Position numbers and translations under genes: made by a program
The notes under the pieces: generated by a model
The model's database searches: none
The model's input: only the letters and a program-made list of their open reading frames with translations
Told to the model about the DNA's origin: nothing
DNA from: Nissolia schottii
Lineage: Eukaryota; Streptophyta; Magnoliopsida; Fabales; Fabaceae
NCBI GenBank assembly: GCA_003254905.1
Contig: QANU01016478.1
Coordinates: 799,977-863,976 of the forward strand
DNA: 64,000 nucleotides
Reading direction: 5' to 3'
Shown here: piece after piece, positions 48,812 to 61,318 of the stretch
Layout of the letters: each line of letters starts with the position of its first letter
How positions within the stretch are numbered: position 1 is the stretch's first letter

Positions 48812-50249
48812 GCCAAGATCTACAGATATGCATAATGCATGTCTGGGGGCAGTCTTGCTTGCTTTCAAGTGCTGTTTGAAACAAAGACGCTTCCCCTTTT
48901 CGGTGGGTGGGTGGGTGGGTTTTGGTTTTTGGAAATTATAGCGGGATTTACATGGGTCCCGCATTTATATGTGAATGAATTGTTTACAAATATTGGTGTA
49001 AATTGGTCTATCATTTTTGGATCTTTCGTCAGTTTTTCTTCTTCTTTAAACATGCGATTTCGCAAATTTGTAGTACCCGAGTTTTATGACTTTATGGTGC
49101 TTTTTATTTTGGGTCTAGGTAAACAATTGTTTTTGCATGCAGAGCACTTAATTAAAGAATTTTAAGTTTGTTAATTTTAAATGTATTGGATCTATTAATA
49201 TTTAAATAAAAAAAAATTGATTTCTCCGTAAGTGTCATTAGAATATGTTTAATCGTCTACTATGTGAACAACTATATTAGGTTGGTAAATAATTGTACAG
49301 CACTCTATTGCGAGAGTAATATATTTGACGTGATTTTTTGATTAAATTGTAAAATATTTTATTATGACAATATACATATTGAGGGGGAAGTAAAATGTAT
49401 TGTAAGACTAACTCATCACAATCACTTAAAAATATGTGTCTCCATTATCTATTGGATCTTCAATTTTATTTTTTATTATTATTTTGATGTCTATGGATTT
49501 GTCATGGTTTGGGTTGACAAACTGCATCACAAATCAGAATATTTGATCTTTCTTTCCAAGTTTTAACCAAGTTGCATGGCACAACGCATGCAAAATACCG
49601 GCAATAGAATTTGCTGGTTTGACCGTATGAGCCTCATCCAAACGTGTATTATTGGGGGTGGGGTCCCTACTTTTTTGGCTTTGTTGAAACTTCACGTCAG
49701 AGTAGTTTAGTCTTTAATTTTGGAAATTCGCAAAAAAAAAACAAAAAATCCACTTCACGTTTGCCATATACATCACACGTTAATAGCAAAACCATGTTCT
49801 AAGATAATTGGTGACATGCCCTCCTTTATAAAGAAATCATGTTGCCGACTATGTATCGCCATCAATTCACTCCTAAAAAATTTATTTGACTAAAATAGAC
49901 TTATATTAGTAGTGATGAATAGTAAGACTGTGTCACCTAATGATATTTATTCCATTTTCTATTAATTGAGGTCAGCGTTATAAAACTATATATAAAAAAC
50001 AAATGGGTTGTTCTGAAATCAAAAGGCATACATGACATATGTAGCATTCAAGTTCTATAGAGATCTTCAACTTTGTTGTTAATTTCTTGTTGCAATTAAT
50101 CATCATGATGATGTTGTTATTCCCTGAGCTTGAAGGTGGTGAAAAATGGGTAGGACTAGTGAGGGCCATATGAGTTCAAGCAATCGTGGGAAACAACTAG
50201 AGTTTTGCAAACTATTCCGATGTGTTGTAAGAGCCTAATGGCTGTGACT
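48812..50249. other. intergenic DNA
   Basis: Contains a (GGTG)n-like stretch at 48902-48921 (GGTGGGTGGGTGGG) and otherwise AT-rich DNA. No gene or element boundary was identified. Confidence 0.5.
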
Positions 50250-51514
50250 GACACAGACGCAGCTCATCTCTGTTGCCAAAGATTTGGGAAAGGCCTTTGG
50301 TGTCTTGTCAGGTCTTGCCGGCCGCTGATGGTTGGTCAACTCCAATTATTCTCACAATTGGAGCCATCATGGGTTTAATTGGCTATATATGGAGCTCAAT
50401 GGCTCGGTGTCAGCCAGAGAAGCAAGAGACTCGATTCTTCAGCATATTCAACTTGATTGCTGTTATAGTAGCTATATACCTCTTGGCCTTTGATGTCAGT
50501 GCACATCATGGCCATGTTCTTTCAATGGCTTTCACAACATGGGCCAGATGGGGCTGGCACTTGGTTACTCTCATGTCTCCATCTTTATTTCCTTCATTAG
50601 CATATGGAGGAGGGGTTTCTTCGGACGCATCATTTCTGGCTCGCTCTCCGAACACCATATCAGGTTGCTTGCCACTCACAGTTTTTGGCAAAAACTGGGA
50701 TAATGAATTAATCCATGACATGTTAGACCAACAAAATACAACAACTTCTTGTGTAGACAACCATAAGAGAGGAAAAAGAGGCTTCTTTTCTTTTGTGGTT
50801 GTTTGCGCAAGTTGTATTTTATTTGTCAAAATAAAATAGCATTTTTCAAAGATTATTACTCATAAACCATACCACATCATATCAATCACTCTGACACTTA
50901 AAACTTTTGGGAAAGATTTTGCTTTGTTTAGCAATTCTCATTTTCAGATACGTCCAAGACTACTTTGGACTCTAGTAACATTAAGTAACTAATTTGATCT
51001 TGAATGTTATCTTATTATCAATCAATGCAGAAAATCAGGCCTGTCAAGGATTATTTGGAATGCTGCATCACAAGTCCTGATGACTCTAGGTTACATAGCA
51101 TTGGCCACGAACTTGCGAGGATCACTTTACATAGGTTCAATGTTAGTGGGAATATGCTTTGGGGTGCGTCTCACTATAACACCAACAGCAACTTCAGAGC
51201 TATTTGGCCTCAAATACTATGGTTTACAATACAACATCCTCATTCTCAACCTCCCCATTGGCTCCTTCATATTTTCTGCTCTCATTGCTGGTTATTTCTA
51301 TGACCTTGAATCCACTAGTGTGCCTGGTGGGGGTAACACTTGTGTTGGTGCAAATTGTTACAGGCTTGTGTATGTCATTATGGCATTTGCTTCTGTGCTA
51401 GGATTTGGGTTGGACATGGTGCTGGCTGTTAGAACAAAGAAGGTTTATTATAAGATCCACCAAGAGAGAAGATTAGCCTATTCAATTGTAGCCCCAAATT
51501 CAACGCTTAGATGA
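50250..51514 (+). pseudogene. NFD4/nodulin-like MFS transporter pseudogene
   Basis: Plus-strand remains of a plant nodulin-like/NFD4-type membrane transporter. The left part reads VAKDLGKAFGVLSGLAG to a stop near 50324; a shifted frame continues STPIILTIGAIMGLIGY and QETRFFSIFNLIAVIVAIYL. After another shift near 50530 it resumes MGQMGLALGY, GFFGRIISGSLSEH. About 150 residues of the middle expected in the family are missing at that joint. A usable intron (50664-51030) precedes the well-preserved C-terminus (WNAASQVLMTLGYIALA to the stop at 51514). The N-terminus is absent. Intact relatives have roughly 550-600 residues. Confidence 0.85.
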
Positions 51515-54439
51515 TGCTCTTTTTCTATATACTAATAATGATTTAGGCAATTTTTTTTCAGACCCAAAAACAATGGGTTTGGACAATTTTTGGGGTAGAT
51601 TTTTAAGATGATGGAAGATTATGAGATGATTGTCAATATTTGTAAATCGTTATGACTCAATTTTAAAACATGATTTAAAATATGTACACTGTATATTATT
51701 GGAAGAATTGTGAATACTTAATGAGTTTAACATAAATGAATGCATATAAAAATATTTGATTAGATGACTAAATTAATAGATTAATGCATATCAATGGAAC
51801 TCTCATTTAATTATTTGTACAAGAGTAATGCTATGCGGTACAAAACCCTTTTCTTGAAATTGCAACCAATATCTTACATCCAATCATGTGAAGAATTAAA
51901 ATGCAAACTGATGGCCTTCTAAAATAAAATGTAAAGTAATGAAGTGAAAATTAATGACCTCCAAAACTGAAAATCATCACTTTTCACCTTCTAGTGTAGA
52001 TAATATTTTTAATGTGAAAAGAAGAACATTGAATGTGTATGTGTTACAACCTGTCATGATAGATTTTTACTTTTATATTTTTATTTTATAATTATAAAAA
52101 TTCATTTTAACCTTCTTTACAAATTAAATTTTCTTTTATTAACCATTGCACATTCTCTTCCTTCTCTCTCCTTAGTTCACACACACAGACCAACATCAAT
52201 AAATGAGATTACTTTCACAAAAAGGAAAAAAGGAAACAATTACACAGAAAGGGAAATAAATACACTAAAAGATTCAGCAAAAAAAAAAAAATAACACCCA
52301 AAAATCAAGCAATAACCATCCATTTTTCGTGTTTAGACTCCAAGAAATGCAACACGAATCTATGTTTGCTACAATTAAAATCCAATCCATTGATATTAAG
52401 AGTCCACAGCTGTTAGTACACCAATCTCTGCAAAGTTTATTTTCTTCAAATAGAAAAAAAATCCATATTTTTTACAGAATCAAACTCAACCAAAATTAGA
52501 TGAAAAAAAAAAAAAAGGAAGAAGAAGAAGAGGACGAGAAGAACCAAGCGCTAACACTATCAAGCCTCCATTGTTGCTACTAATTGAGTGGGAAATTACA
52601 CACAAAAGCTAGAAGATAAACCCTAAGTTTGGTTGAAAAACCTATATCTAATTTTCTGCCATATCTCCTTTAATTTCCATAGGGCTATTGAAGAACTCTT
52701 CTAAACGAATCCAACGAACCAAGGATCGCGAATTTTGAGCGAAAAAGGAGATAGAAATCATGAGAAAATTGCATGAAAACCCATTAATGTGCCCAGAACG
52801 ACAATGATGTTGACGAATGGAGGTTTGAGAGCTCGACAAGCTCTCCGCTGCGGTGAAGCGGGGGCAGCAGAGGATGATGGCCAACGAAAGAGAACAACAG
52901 AAGGAAGATCGTGGCAAGGGGAAGAGAGAGAAGGAGAAAGAGAGGGTGTGATGGTCATTTGAATCTTGTAATTTTTTTTTTTTTTTACTTATTGGACTAT
53001 GTGTGCTATTCTCACCATAAATTGTTACTATAATTTATGACCATCAATTAAAGATTATATTACATTGAATGGTCAATATTGGGTGTATGATGGATAAAAT
53101 AAGTGTACATTCAATGTGTGTTTTTTTTTAAGAGGCACATTAAAAACATTACTAATGTATTCCTTTGTAAATAATGACATATTGTTCTTAATTTTATATT
53201 TATACAATTTTCCTCTCAAATATTTTCAAGTTTTTCATTTAACTTTTTTTTTAAAAAAAATTAAAAAGTACTGCTATAGTATACTGAATACTTGGTTAGC
53301 TCTTCAAACTTTTGTTACTTGTTTGGTTGATAACACTAAAAACTTGTTTATGGTTATAGTAATTGGGCTCAAATTAATTAAGCAAGTATTTGGGTGGGCT
53401 CAATGATGAGAGGCCTACTCATGTTTTTAATGAGTGGACAAGGAGGATACTTTGGACCTTTTCATGCATTTGGGCTGACATTTGTGTTGCTCATCTCATC
53501 TCTACTATTTTAGTTTGAAGAAAAAACTCTTTTCTTTTTTAGTTTTTTTTTCATAAATATTTAAAATTCTTAAGTCATATATAATATATAATTTTATTGC
53601 AAGACTGATCAGGTAAGATTGTCTTCTTTGAATTCCCAGCCTTATTTCTTTTATACCTGACTTCTTTGACCCTTTTTCTCCATCATAAGATGAACATGTT
53701 GTGTACAATTCATAGTGGTATAACTGTTGCTGTTTTCTTAATGGGGAAAAATGTTATGTCATAGGCATAGCAATTGCACTTTTATTATACTCTAGGATAA
53801 AGATGAGGGACGGATAAAGAGTTCCAGGTGAGATCGTAGTTATTTATGAGGCTCCAAATCTTTGCTTATATGGTGAAAGATATTTTTAGTTGGAGAAATG
53901 TTTGAGCCTCATAATTATTTAACATAATTATCCTTCTATCAATATCATGAAGACATTTGGCGATTTGAAGAACAAAGTATAAAGAAAAGATATTATTATT
54001 TTCAAATATCAATCATAAAAGTTATTAAAAAAATAATTAATTAAATAATTAGGAGGTTCAAACATTTCTCTTTGAGATAAATAAATTTTTTGCATTCATG
54101 AATGAGATACTTTCTTTTTAGAAACCAGCTGCTTGAAATTTTAATGCTCCAAAATTGTATTCTCCATTGGACATGAAGCAATTGATCCTAGTAAGTAAGA
54201 AGTGCATTCTCATTCATGTAGCTTGACTCGCTTTTTTATTCCTTCTTTCTTTTGGGTGTTGGTTGTGGTAGTCTTATCCTGTCTTCGCAAAACAATTTGA
54301 TTCATCTGACATCATCGATCGCTTTAAAGATTTCCACATAGGTCTTTGCTCATATCGTCAAAGCCGTGTTTGTTTTACATTTTGCTAACCAGAAAAAAAT
54401 TATCTTGTCGAGACACTAATGTAACGTTTTTTTCTTATT
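51515..54439. other. intergenic DNA with a GC/AG-rich relic
   Basis: At 52510-52960 a purine-rich and then GC-richer stretch has an open minus-strand frame of about 89 codons with no known domain; it looks like a repeat-derived leader. The rest is AT-rich with poly-T runs near 52970 and 53120. Element ends could not be set. Confidence 0.4.
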
Positions 54440-54449
54440 ACTTTGATCT

Positions 54450-55540
54450 AGTGATGCTACATGTACACCCCAAAGTGATACACCATACATACACCCATAT
54501 TATAATACGGTGGGCTCCTCAAATAACTGTCCCGTCTATTTTCTCTCCCACTCTCAGCTCACGCGCGTCACAAAACCTTCCCGCTTCCAGTTCCTTCTGT
54601 TTTCTCTCTTCTCTCTCATCACTCTCATCTCTCATCACTATCATCCTTCGTTCTTTCTTCACTTTCGTCATTGCCATCTCTCATCCCCCTCTTCACTCTC
54701 GAATTCATATAAAAGATTGTGCATTCAAATCACATATATCAGATTCTGCACTAAAATCTGATATGTTTGAATAAAATCATAGTGATGTAAACAAGTGCTA
54801 AATGTTTGTGCACACCATCATAAAATGTTTGTGCACTAAAAATCTGATATCATAATCTACAAAAATACTTAACTATACATTAAGTAACATGCATAGATGT
54901 AAAATTTATGCATTATAATGTATAAAAGTGTGTGTACACATGTATGTGAACTAATTTTCATAAACTTTGTCCTCTAAAAATGTATAAAGATTGTGAACTT
55001 ATTTATGTTTGAATAAAATCACAGTGTTGTAAACAAGTGCTAAATGTTTGTGGACGGGGTCATAAAATGTTTGTGCACTAAAAATCTGATATCATAATCT
55101 GCAATATTACGTTGTGCACTCTATTCAAATTTCATATTCTGTAACATAAACCCTTATCACCATTGTTAAAGATAAATTTCATCTATTTTAAAACGAAAAC
55201 CAACATTTAATCATCTTAATTCCATTTTAATCAAATTTGACATGATAAGAGGATGACGATGAGGAGGATGAGAAGGATGATGATGATGAGAGGACGAGAG
55301 GATGAAAGAATGACGAGGATGACGATGACGACGATGAACGTAACAGAACAGGGGTTGAAGATGAGAGGATGAGAGGTTGAAGATGATAAGCGAAAACGAT
55401 GACGAGAACGGGGTCCGGGGTTGGGCACGCTGTATAATTATACGTTTTATGTATAATCATCATTAATTATGTATAAAACCGTATAAAAGAGGGGTGTATG
55501 TACGGGTGTATCATTTTGGGGTGTACATAGAGCATTTTTG
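54450..55540. mobile_element. 1.09-kb Mutator-like foldback element
   Basis: A 10-bp duplication ACTTTGATCT flanks it exactly (54440-54449 and 55541-55550). The termini are inverted repeats of more than 40 bp containing CATGTACACCCCAAAGTGAT on the left and ATCATTTTGGGGTGTACAT on the right. Inside, a pyrimidine-rich tract (54590-54700) faces a purine-rich tract (55245-55400). A 95-bp segment is directly repeated (54761-54860 and 55006-55100). No transposase is present. A 9-10-bp duplication fits Mutator-like elements. Confidence 0.8.
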
Positions 55541-55550
55541 ACTTTGATCT

Positions 55551-58500
55551 CAACTAATTTTACACCTCTATAACTTTAAACCATGGCCATATATATAAAC
55601 TCTAATTAAAAAAAAGGAGGTTTATCCTGAGCTTGCATTTCATTGAACAGAGAATGCTAGAAATGTGTCATGAGGGATTGTGAACTTAAGGGGTTCAGTT
55701 ATGATTTTTGTGACTTTATGAGAAAGGTCACTATTATTATTATTATCCACTCTTAAATCAGAATTTTCCCTATTAACATTCATTTGGATACACTCTCCCT
55801 GGATCATGTTCAAATCCATTCCCGTGACACGGTAAATGTCAATATTGCACATCCATTATTTGAGAAATTATTTGAAGTTGATAGACCGAAAAGTAAGATG
55901 GTCTTTCAATAATTTATGGGTTGACAGTTCAGAGTTCAGCTTCATATAATAAGAGGACACATCATTAACTAGTAACCATTATTTGAAACTAAAATATAAT
56001 TATGCATCTAATGATAACACAACATTATGTAATATTTTTGAACGCTTAATAATTTCACCTATTATTTGGGGTCACATCATCAGTAGACAACGTTGTCTTG
56101 GTAACAACGTCATATAAGCTCAAATGGGTTTGCAGCATATTCTATGGCTCGCCTTAATCCAATGAAGATTAAAATTATTGTCACAAAAGTACACTAACAG
56201 TATCGCAAGATTTCCTTATGATGAAATATGTCATAGCATCCAACAAATGGAAAAAGTAAAGGCTTTCCTATTTGGCGGATAATATATAGTAAGTTGATAG
56301 TGATTAAACTCTTTGCATATTGTTGTTCCCCTCGGTCGTATGATTAAAGAATAGCAGGTTAGATGAATGATATGTGTGGATTGTTCAGTTTATGTGTTTA
56401 ATTTATGCATTGAAACTTTGACAGAGAAAAGCTTCCTTATCTTGATGCATCAAAGTTACAATGTAGGAAAGCTTTTTACATACATAGCTGTACATGAGTA
56501 AACAAAGCAACTCCACCAATGGAATGAAGCTAGCGGGTATCTCATTGGTTCAAATAGTCTAGAATTTAATCCAAGTGGAAGAATTGGTACTTTGCTTTTC
56601 TCTTTGCAGCGAGATTATTATTTATGGACATGAATTGGAAGTCTTAGCTACTACGGAACCAACTATTAAATTACATTTCTTGCTAATTTGTTAAATTTTG
56701 CTGTTGTTATTTTCTTAAATAATGCCATCTCCTGATTGATAGTTAATCTGCCAGAAAAAAAAGGGTGATAAGGGGCAAGCAGAGGACAATTCATGTTTGG
56801 TTTTATTTTAAGTGTGTGCTAGCTAGGTGTTACTTTAATTAACAACGAAAAAGTTAACAAGTATTTTTAGTACACTTGTTAAAAAAATAAAAATAGTAAT
56901 ATTTGTATTAAAAAGAAAAAAAAAAGTTGTATGTTTTTCATGAGAATAAATACATTTTAAACTTAAAAATTACTATTTTAACTTCCTTAACCAATGCCCT
57001 AAGCAAAATTCAATCAATAAATGTTGAAGAACTTAATTTTCAATGTGATTAAATGTAACTAAACATTGTTTTAAATTGTGGTTCGAGATGTGGATGTGCC
57101 GATGTTATATATTATAATTTCAAAATAAAAAGAAAATAAGAGAAGAAAAATGCTAAATTGTTCATTGAAAAAATATAAAATATTCGTTGTATTGTGTCTT
57201 GTAGTGCATTTTATAAAATAAAAAAAAAATATTGTACATTTATTATACGTGGCCACAACTATTATTATGATGCATACAACAATAATATTGCGACAGCAAC
57301 TGCGGTTGCGGATAATAATTTAAAACCATGAATCTAAGGTTTGGTTTTATTTCTACGGGGGCTCTCATAAATAATGGTAGCTAGATTACTTCACATAATT
57401 AGGCATTTGGAGAAATTTATTTCCTATCCCAGAAACCCGTACGTCATGCAAGACATGTAACCAACCTACAATCCCAAAATATATTGAGTCCATCTCAGGA
57501 AACTAGCTAGTACAAACTACCACTAACCTATATATCTCAGTAATGAATTAACTTGCGGAATATTGTATAGTTAAGTAAAGTTTTGCTTCGTTACTAGAAA
57601 ATGGGATGGAAAGTTGACAATCATCAATTACAATTATGACAATGCTGACCTGGAGATTCTGCCGTTGGGAATAATTGGCAGTTGAGCATTATATCTAGGC
57701 CTTCTTAAAATTGTAATTTATTGCATTATAGGCGTTATTCCAATATGGTAGCCTTGTTTTCTTGATAATTTTTTTGGTGATATATAGTAATGCATCCTTA
57801 TATATGTAGCATATATTCTGTTCACGTTTATATTTCTTTTTTGCACCCTTTCTAAATAAACTACTAGTTAGTTATATATTTGGCTAGTTTGCATTGCCTT
57901 TGGCGTGAAGAAAACATTGGGGGGAGTTGAAATTGGAAACATAACAAATTAACCACTGATGAATTGTGGACTGATCAGTCATCTTATCTTGAGTCCAAAA
58001 GGGGATTTATCTTCTTTCATCTTCTCACATTTTGGGGGAAAGAATCAGTGGCTACTCTCTCACCACATTTCTTTTCTTTCCGCAACAAATGGAAATGGAA
58101 TCTTGTGTTGGCGTCTCTGCAGCTTTATTTTGTTTGGTGATAACATGTGACGAGTGATGACTGAAATGTGCCTACAATATCATAAAAAGGCAAAAGCATT
58201 TCTCCAACTATATTTCACCTTCAGCAGCATGTGGTAACGCACAAGCTTTGGATATCCTCGCCTTTCAACATCATTTACTCATGTGGTGGTGTCAATTCAC
58301 ACTCTATATTTAATTTTATATGAGATTTTAATAGTGTGAAAGTTTTATCACATATGATGGATGACATGTGAGCTGACATAGTATTTCACACATCTCAATT
58401 ATATTTGCATGAACATAGAATTCATGATAACACATCATGAAATTTACAATAATATTTTTTATAGATTTTGTTGAATTATAGTTATACTTGATCATACGAA

Positions 58501-61318
58501 AAAAAATATAGTTAATAATTAAATGCATAAATGTTGGGAAACATAACTGTTAATAATCATACACTGACTTTCAAATTACATTACCTTATTTGTGTTGTTT
58601 AGTTACACTATTAGAGAGGTAGTAAACAAATGGAAATTATTTGAAAATTTAAAAATTATTATATCGACACAAATTTATTACTTATATTCATATATACTCG
58701 TAATGAAGTTAATCAAACCCATGAATTAGTGAATCTATTGGGACAAAAATCTAATGAGTCTTGTATGGAGGAAATTACTTTGAAAGGAATACCTTATTAT
58801 AAGGACGTGAGCTCTTTCACATCAACAAATAGATTTTAGGGTTTGGCTCTTCAAAGGATTTATATTCGTTGTAAATGGTGTTTTAATTGAGAGTCAGTCA
58901 ACGAAACAAGGTTAATTGTAAAAAAGATTCTGATGAATAAAGAAATTGATCATGATTGAATGAAATGTCATAAAATGTGTCTATCGAGATACAGACTTTT
59001 AAAGAAGTGGTAATATAACGAGTCCTGAGAAAAAAAAAATGGGAATGCATTACAATCATTTTGTTAGCAACTATCTTCTGCACGTCAAAAAAAAAAAAAA
59101 AAAAGAAGCAAAACTTACATTTGAAGTGCGTAAGAAACAAGAATATTTTATCAGGCAATGATGCCATTCAATAGGTTAACTCTAGATTCTTTCAAAGTTT
59201 GGTCTGACATCATTATGGTTTTGGCCCCTTCGCTTGTTGATCAAGGAAAATTCATATACATTTAAAAAAAAAAAAGTGCAGAAGAATCATTCGCAGGTTT
59301 AATTTTAGTTTTAACAAATAAAAGATGCATTTGCTTACACTCTTGGAATACAAACAATATTTCTTTTATATTTTGTGTTATTTATTTGTACTTCTATAAA
59401 GATAGAATAAAAAAATAATTAATTTTTCAGTTCTTTTTAGAGAAAATAATGCTAAAAAAATACTTTTGACCTTAGACACAACTAAACACACAAAATTGTT
59501 AACAAAAGATGGCTAATAGGGCAATGCACACACTCAAAAATTCCAGAGGAAAACCTTTAAGATGAAGTATATCTGCTTTTAAAAATATTGTTTAGGAAAA
59601 GGTGGTTCAGCATAGTGGTCTGAAAAATTTATTATTATTTTTATCTCAAATATAGTGTTTAATGTTTCTTAAGAAAATTTCTTAAAAGATGTTTTTACTT
59701 TTTAAAACACAAATTAAATAGTTTTTTTTTTCCTTTTTGTTGCTTCACTAATTAACTAGTTAATAGTAAGTAAATAAATTTTGTATACAAAATAGTAAAT
59801 AATTTTAATAATAATTATACAAACAAATATAAAATAATGTAATTATTGCACCTCCATTATCATCATTCAATTGGGACATATGTTAACGATTCCGCATCTT
59901 ACATAGCAATGGTCCCCATCCTGTGCTGTGATCCTCTAGATGCAGTTTTTTTTTCGTCTTCAATCTTCCACAATTGTCACAACACCTATGAAAATCCACT
60001 AAGGCTATGATAAATACACAGATAAATTGATGACGACATAATAAATGTAATAATTATCCAGTATTATATTAAATATGTTTTGAATCATATAATAAATAAT
60101 ATTTTAATTTTAAATGTGGCTCTCTCGATTAAAAAGATGAAATGTTATTTATAATTTGAAGCACACGCAACGCGATGCTTCATGGCTCTCCACAAAAAGT
60201 TTCTTTATTTCAATTCAATTTCTCACTTTCTCCTTTTCAGTCATCTTTTCTTTTGCTTGCTCTGAAGAAAAGAAAAGAAAAAAAGCGTTTGAAAAATACA
60301 TGCTTCTAGCTGTTTATATGCAATTGTCAACTTATCATCTTTCTGGATCAGCAAATTGCATCCTTATTTATGATAAGCCTTTTTTTGTGGACGATGAAAC
60401 GCAACAAGACATTCATCCCACTCCACACTATGCATAAGATTCCCCAGAAATATCTACAATCTCCAAAAATATCTTCTATGATCTGTTTAACCTGTGATGA
60501 GATTCAAATAATTGAGTTTCAGTTCCCACAACACATCTTGTCACACCGTTTTCTGCTGATCAATCATAAATTAACCTTTGGTGTAATTTTTATTTAACTG
60601 ATAATAGAACTTGGATTAGTTGGATTTATGATAATAGAAATGGATACTGACGAAAACGAAATCATACTCATTGAGAGAAATATCATACTCATTAAAAGAA
60701 ATATCATACATTCCTTTCAACTGTAACGGAGAGAAAAGATCATTTTAATAATTTTATATTATATATCTTTTTAAAAAGATTAAATGTCTACAAACAACAA
60801 CCATTTAATTTATTGCAAATTCTTTTAACGGTTGAAAATCTCACCTAGAAGCTACTCACGCATGCCCTTAATTACTTTATCATTTTTTAAAAATCGTCTT
60901 TGATTTTCTTTCCTTTGATTTTAATTTTTGTTTTTGTTGACGGCGACAGTATTTTTTGGTTGTAAAAGGTGATGGCCTGATGGGCCCCACAACCCACTAA
61001 ACCGAGTTCACATTAACTCGAAAGACAACTTGCCATTCACATTTTAATCGAGGACATTCCCCCAACCCTACCTTCCAATTCCAAAGGCTCACAATTAAAG
61101 GATTTAACTCATAATAACCATAAAATCACAAATTCCGCAACAAATGATTGAAATTGCTTTTATATACTTTGCATTCAATTTAACAATCATATTATCGTTT
61201 GATCAACACCACCACCACGTTGCTATTGATCCCCATATCCCCCAATTCTCTCTCCAAGAGGAATGATAAGGATGATGCACTGATGAGATATATATATCAC
61301 TGTGAGAGGGACACAATA
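55551..61318. other. gene-poor AT-rich region
   Basis: Nearly 6 kb without a gene that I can support. Open frames of 60-93 codons occur (for example 55640-55852 minus and 60156-60437 plus). None has a recognisable domain or splice context. Poly-A/T tracts are frequent (57220, 59030, 59088). No tRNA or rRNA was seen. Confidence 0.5.

Noticed and set aside
48653-48964. Upstream extension of the sulfurtransferase frame
   Set aside because: It passes the TATA box at 48801-48811 and would bury the signal peptide inside the protein.
52500-52960. A small gene on the minus strand
   Set aside because: The open frames are low-complexity Ser/Pro/Arg-rich with no domain; it looks repeat-derived, so it is only noted as a relic.
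60156-60437. A 93-codon plus-strand open frame with a hydrophobic segment
   Set aside because: No family resemblance, no splice context, and AT-rich composition like the surrounding intergenic DNA.
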